From contig BSDZ01000114.1 of the NCBI GenBank assembly GCA_030268105.1, positions 1,013,983 through 1,077,982 of the forward strand: a stretch of 64,000 nt of DNA. The letters are read 5' to 3'. Source of the DNA: Volvox africanus (Eukaryota > Chlorophyta > Chlorophyceae > Chlamydomonadales > Volvocaceae). Positions 60,098-64,000 of the stretch are shown here, piece by piece. The translations under genes were made by a program, and so were the position numbers. The notes under the pieces were generated by a model. That model saw nothing but the letters and a program-made list of their open reading frames with translations, was not told the origin of the DNA and searched no databases. How positions within the stretch are numbered: position 1 is the first letter of the stretch; every line of letters starts with the position of its first letter.

Positions 60098-63032
60098 GGG
60101 CTGGAAGCTTCCAGGCTTCTAGTGCGCTCAGTGTGAGCGAGGGGCTCCACTCGGGGGGAGGGGGCTTTTGCGGACACTCTTTTGGGGCAGTGAGATCAGT
60201 CCGCCGAGTGCCCAGAGGGGCCACCGATGTGTGTATTTGTGCGTATCACTCGGGTAAAAAAATGGTTTCAACTGTACGGCGCACCTGCGTGTACGACAGC
60301 CTTATACATACGTTTAGGGCTCGAGATTCGTAGTCCTTCTGTTACCGGCAAAGCCCCTTCAAGACCCACGTCTTTTTTAAGGGGCGATTGTCGGCAGAAG
60401 CACGGCGGCGGAAAGCAATAAGTTGTACTGCAGTCGCCGTACGGAACACTTATGTGATGTGCCAAGCATGCCATTGTGATGTGCCAAGCATGCCATTATC
60501 AACACCCAGAATGACTGCACAGGGAATTTCACCTGTCGGTCTCACGGTTTCAAATCCAGTACGACCGTGTACGTCATTAAAACGCATCACCATTATCACA
60601 TCGTGTAACTTGCCGTGCAGGTAAGGCGTACTCTGGCAGCTGAAATGCCAGAATATTCACAGTGTCTCTTTCTCGCTCCCATACTCCCTCCCTCGTGTAT
60701 CTGGGTCCACATTTAAGGTTCCCTGTCGTACGGAGTGGATGAGCGTTGCGCCAGTGCGGGTTAGCGGAATAATATGAGACATTGGAAGCCAAATGAAAAA
60801 AAGCCAAACAAGCCCTTAAGCAACTCGAAGTGCGCAAATTCGTACAGCGCACGATAGTACAGCAATCGTACAAGCTGCAAATCATATTGTTGTCGTACAC
60901 ATGTGATCCTGCCGTATTTGGATCAGGAAACATTTACTGCTATTGTCGCTCCGTCGTCTGGTGCGGTTCCGTGTGGCACCTCGTAGCACTCGCACCTCGT
61001 ATGCGTATGTTTTCGTCACGTGCATATGGTTTCTGCGTTTTACGGCGTCTGGGCTGGACCTGCAATAATGAGACATTTAATGGCTACTGCCGAGCGCTAC
61101 TTATATTCTTCCCGCCGTTACACCTCTCTCTCTCTCTCTCACGTCTCTTGGACAATGCCGCTTGTGTGGCTCGGAGGATGCAGGCAACACTCGTTGCCCT
61201 CCTCCAGGGAGGAGGGGTGTTCCTGTCTCAGCATCTCTGCCATCGGGAGAAGTTCGGCGAGCAGGTCGATATGTGTATGTGTATGTGTATGTGTGTGTGT
61301 ATGTGTATGTGTATGTACAGAAAAGGGAGCTGCATACTAACAATTAGCGAGCGTTATGTATGTTTGTGGCTATCAGGCGGACGCCATCTCTTTGAGAATT
61401 CGAAACAAACACATCAGATAAAGCTGGATAGTGGGTACGCTTGAGAGTGCCCGTACAGGTTCTTTTGGGCATTGTCGAGCGCTTATGTCTGTGTGCATGT
61501 CAATATTATGCTTGATGCGCGGAGGCAGGGGAGGGCCGTTGCCATCGGGCACACGCCCCGGTGGGGGGGGGCGGGATGGGGGGGACGATGCACAGGCCGC
61601 AACATTCACACCTCGGGTTAACCACCTCCACCTAAACTGTTCACATGAGTAGTTTCTGTTGGCCATCGTGTACGTCATTTTTGATCATCAATTTGCTCTA
61701 GGTGGAGGGGGACTAGCTGTACGGGGGAGGAGACCCAATGGGTTGGGGTGCGAACCCCGACATCTCAATTGTATCCAGTCGCCCTCGTACGGCAAAGACC
61801 CGATCTTAAGCAAAGAGTCCACAACCAGACACCTGGCTGGTGTCATCTCGGATATTATCACGCGTACACTTGATGATAACAGATGTCCTAATTACCACAC
61901 TACAGTAACGTCAGGGGACAGGTGACCGCGTGAAAGAGCTCCTCATCTGCCCAATCGTTTACGCCACCAAATCGTACACGCGATGTCGCAATGACTTTTA
62001 CAATGCAGTTCCGGCCCCCCTTTCGGTTTCCATAAGGACAAGGTCATCTTTTGACAGCAGCACATTGCCACCATTACCGCATATCTCTTATGTGTTAGCC
62101 CTTGCGTGGACGCTGTCCTTACATGTTGATATGTCCTACAGACGTCGCGGGTTTCACACTTTGCGCAGATGCAGAAGAACAACGAAACACGAACAGTGCT
62201 CGCTAGCCTATCGTGTTTGAGAGGCCTCAGCACGACACGCAGCGTATTCCGCGAAGCTCCCACATCTAGGTGCCTGGGCCCGTATCGGGGGTGATGATGC
62301 ACAGTCGAGTGATGACAAGTTGAGATGCACATACATGTAACCAACCGCTTCGTGGGCGAACCGGGCTTTTTATTCATTCACGCCCACATCACAGCCCACA
62401 CACGCACACATAAAGACAATCACTGCCGTCAGTTCACTGCCGTCCACTCACTATCGCTCGGTGCAAGAAACGCTGGTGTGGCATATACTTGCAGCTCATG
62501 TGTGGCGACCAGACTGCTTGATAGGCTGATATCGTTTCGAGCAAAACAAAACAACGCTGCCACAACCCGACCTACCGCCCGCCCGCCCACCAGCCCATCA
62601 TCCCTGCACGCCCCCCTGCATGCCCTTCCGAAGCGCAGACGACCGCTCCGGCAACCCCCCCGATCCGTCGAGCGACTCATCACTCCCCGCCCCCTCCTGG
62701 GCCCCTCCGCGCCCCGGGGCTGAGCGCAGCATTCATTCATATTCGAGCCCGCGCCCTGGAAGGGGGGGATGAAAAGTGGGACGGGACTGCATTGTCACGA
62801 GGATTCCGCACTTGCCAACACTCGGCGTCGCGCCGTCCGTTGGGCTTTCCCGAAGGGGGTCCAGTCTGCCGCTTCCGCTGCCGCTGCCGTTGCTGCTGCC
62901 GCTGCCGCTGCCGCTGCCGCTGCCGTTGCTGCTGCCGCTGCCGCTGCCGCTGCCGTTGCTGCTGCCGCTGCCGCTGCCGCTGCCGCTGCCGCTGCCGCTG
63001 CCGTTGCTGCTGCCGCTGCCCCCCTCTTCTTC
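60098..63032. other. intergenic between methyltransferase B and the right-edge gene
   Basis: The two genes converge here. A TGTAA at 60604-60608 could end methyltransferase B. Around 60456-60500 a 22-bp unit (TGATGTGCCAAGCATGCCATTG) occurs twice in tandem. At 61143-61268 a plus-strand frame reads ARRMQATLVALLQGGGVFLS and is followed by a GT; it resembles an exon but has no partner exons. No other gene evidence. Confidence 0.4.
62868..63020. repeat. (GCCGCT)n with GCCGTTGCT variants
   Basis: About 25 hexamer units just downstream of the right-edge gene's stop, so probably in its 3' UTR. The regular GCCGTTGCTGCT variants suggest a higher-order unit of about 45-60 bp. Confidence 0.9.
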
Positions 63033-63863
63033 TTAAGGCCGCTGCTGCTGCTGCTGCTGCGCCTGTAGCCCCATGCTGCGAGCGAACTCCGCCTGTGAGG
63101 GGTGCAGAGTTGCGACAGGGAGGAGTCAGGCGGGCCGAGAGATATGCTCAGTAAAGAAGTAGGACCCAAAATATTATTGAATGTATTTCGTATAAATGTG
63201 TGTTATATAAGTTACATAAATAATTTTAAGATGATCAACCGGATACGGATATGGATGTGCGGATGTTCGGCGCTGTGCAGGCGAGTACCTGCCCCGGTTC
63301 ACGACCCGGTCGAGCCTCTGCGCTGAGGGCTTAAGAGGGACCTGGAAAGGCCCTCCCATCATTTACTTCCCGGAACTCCATCGCGTTGGCCGCCTCCCTC
63401 TCAACCGCCTCCCTCTCAACCGCCTCCCTCTCAATCGTCCCCCGGCGCCATCGCCCCAATCAAGTGCAGGGATTGGGAGCCGGTGCAGGTCGAGGAGGGG
63501 ACGGCCATCAAGGCGGGGGAAAGGAAACCTTCGCCAACACCGCTCCTACAATCGCCCCATAATCCCGACATCAAACCCCTATTGACCCCCTCATCACAAC
63601 CACCACCAGTTATACCACGATGGTGGTGGCGGTGGTGGCTGTGGCGGTTATTAATTTTCGTTCCCCGAAGGGTATCAGCATTACCGGGTCTGTCGTCCCT
63701 TCACCTCCCCCCTCGCACATAATCCTACCTGCAGCTTCTCAGCCGCCCGCAGCTGCTCCGCCAGCCGCTCTTCGTGAGCCGCAGTGGCCGCCGCTCTGGC
63801 GTCCTCGTCCGCCCTTCGAAGAACCTCGAGGTCGACCTCGTCAACGAGCACCTCGTAGCCGTC
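63033..63863 (-). CDS. last two exons of an unrecognised coiled-coil protein (5' part outside window)
   Basis: Minus strand: exon 63863-63729 (135 nt, preceded by TTGTAG, followed by GTAGGA) and last exon 63092-63033 (60 nt, preceded by CTCACAG, ending TAA). Both junctions are phase 0. The first exon begins DGYEVLVDEVDLEVLRRADE and continues as an Ala/Glu/Arg-rich heptad-like helix ending AEKLQ. The last exon reads AEFARSMGLQAQQQQQQRP then stop. The segment looks like the C-terminal coiled coil of a larger protein with a poly-Gln tail. No family recognised. Upstream, a polypurine array (63876-64000, pyrimidine on the transcript strand) lies in the next intron and runs off the window. Confidence 0.6.
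63370..63440. repeat. 16-bp unit (CCGCCTCCCTCTCAAC) in about four tandem copies
   Basis: Short tandem array inside the intron of the right-edge gene (63093-63728). Confidence 0.85.
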
Positions 63864-63875
63864 CTACAAGAGAAC

Positions 63876-64000
63876 CGGGGGAGGAGGGTGAGGGGGAGGA
63901 GGAGGAGGGGGAGGAGGGGGAGGAGGAGGAGGGGGAGGGGGAGGAGGGGGAGGGGGAGGAGGAGGAGGGGGAGGAGGAGGAGGGGGAGGAGGGGGAGGGG
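63876..64000. repeat. (GGAGGGGGA)n polypurine array at the window edge
   Basis: Almost pure G/A on the plus strand, made of GGAGGA and GGGGGA units. It continues beyond the window and is presumably intronic in the minus-strand gene. Confidence 0.9.

Noticed and set aside
61143..61268. Plus-strand exon-like frame (ARRMQATLVALLQGGGVFLS…) vaguely like the end of a methyltransferase core
   Set aside because: No partner exons, no good acceptor and no conserved motif; not enough to call a gene.

Overview
This is eukaryotic nuclear DNA, most likely from a volvocine green alga (Chlorophyceae; a relative of Chlamydomonas, Gonium or Volvox). The evidence is: intron-dense genes with short GT-AG introns; GC-rich coding exons with Ala/Gln/Gly/Pro homopolymers; TGTAA motifs after several stop codons (the usual green-algal poly(A) signal); abundant minisatellites; and plant-type gene families (SPTAIRE CDKE/CDK8 kinase, IBM1/JMJ25-like demethylase). 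The species cannot be fixed from the sequence alone.

Layout. 33-444 (-): a possible exon of an unrecognised gene. 1172-7404 (+): CDK8/CDKE, the Mediator kinase, 12 exons. 8072-12112 (+): RBM39/CAPER-alpha-type splicing factor, 8 exons. 12.1-15.8 kb: a gene-poor gap holding an AT-rich bacterial-looking block with a decayed truB (rickettsia-like) at 13.1-13.5 kb and a possible outer-membrane-protein fragment before it. About 15.78-31.73 kb (+): one very large KDM3/IBM1-type JmjC histone demethylase with a low-complexity N-terminal region of about 2,000 residues, two Cys-rich zinc-binding modules and a complete JmjC core. 31.7-36.3 kb: gene-poor. 36280-48902 (-): SAM-dependent methyltransferase paralog A; its first intron is 9.2 kb and consists almost wholly of an 8.5-kb CCCTGN hexamer minisatellite. 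49741-54103 (+): inosine triphosphate pyrophosphatase (ITPA/HAM1), 9 exons, 194 aa. 55.7-56.3 kb: a perfect 288-bp tandem duplication. 56763-60097 (+): methyltransferase paralog B. 63033-63863 (-): the last two exons of an unrecognised gene that runs off the right edge.

The genes are ordinary eukaryotic single-gene units, not an operon. CDK8, RBM39 and KDM3 all act in nuclear gene expression (transcription, splicing, chromatin), but I see no evidence beyond adjacency that they are co-regulated. The methyltransferase paralogs have identical sizes for exons 2-6 (50/139/72/221/148 nt), lie in opposite orientation around ITPA, and show patches of near identity that extend into introns, which suggests gene conversion. 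The most unusual DNA is the intronic repeat load: CCCTGN hexamers in three genes, always with the C-rich strand as the transcript strand, and an 830-bp purine tract in a KDM3 intron. Exon coordinates were assembled by hand from reading-frame continuity, splice signals and family motifs; no alignment was run.
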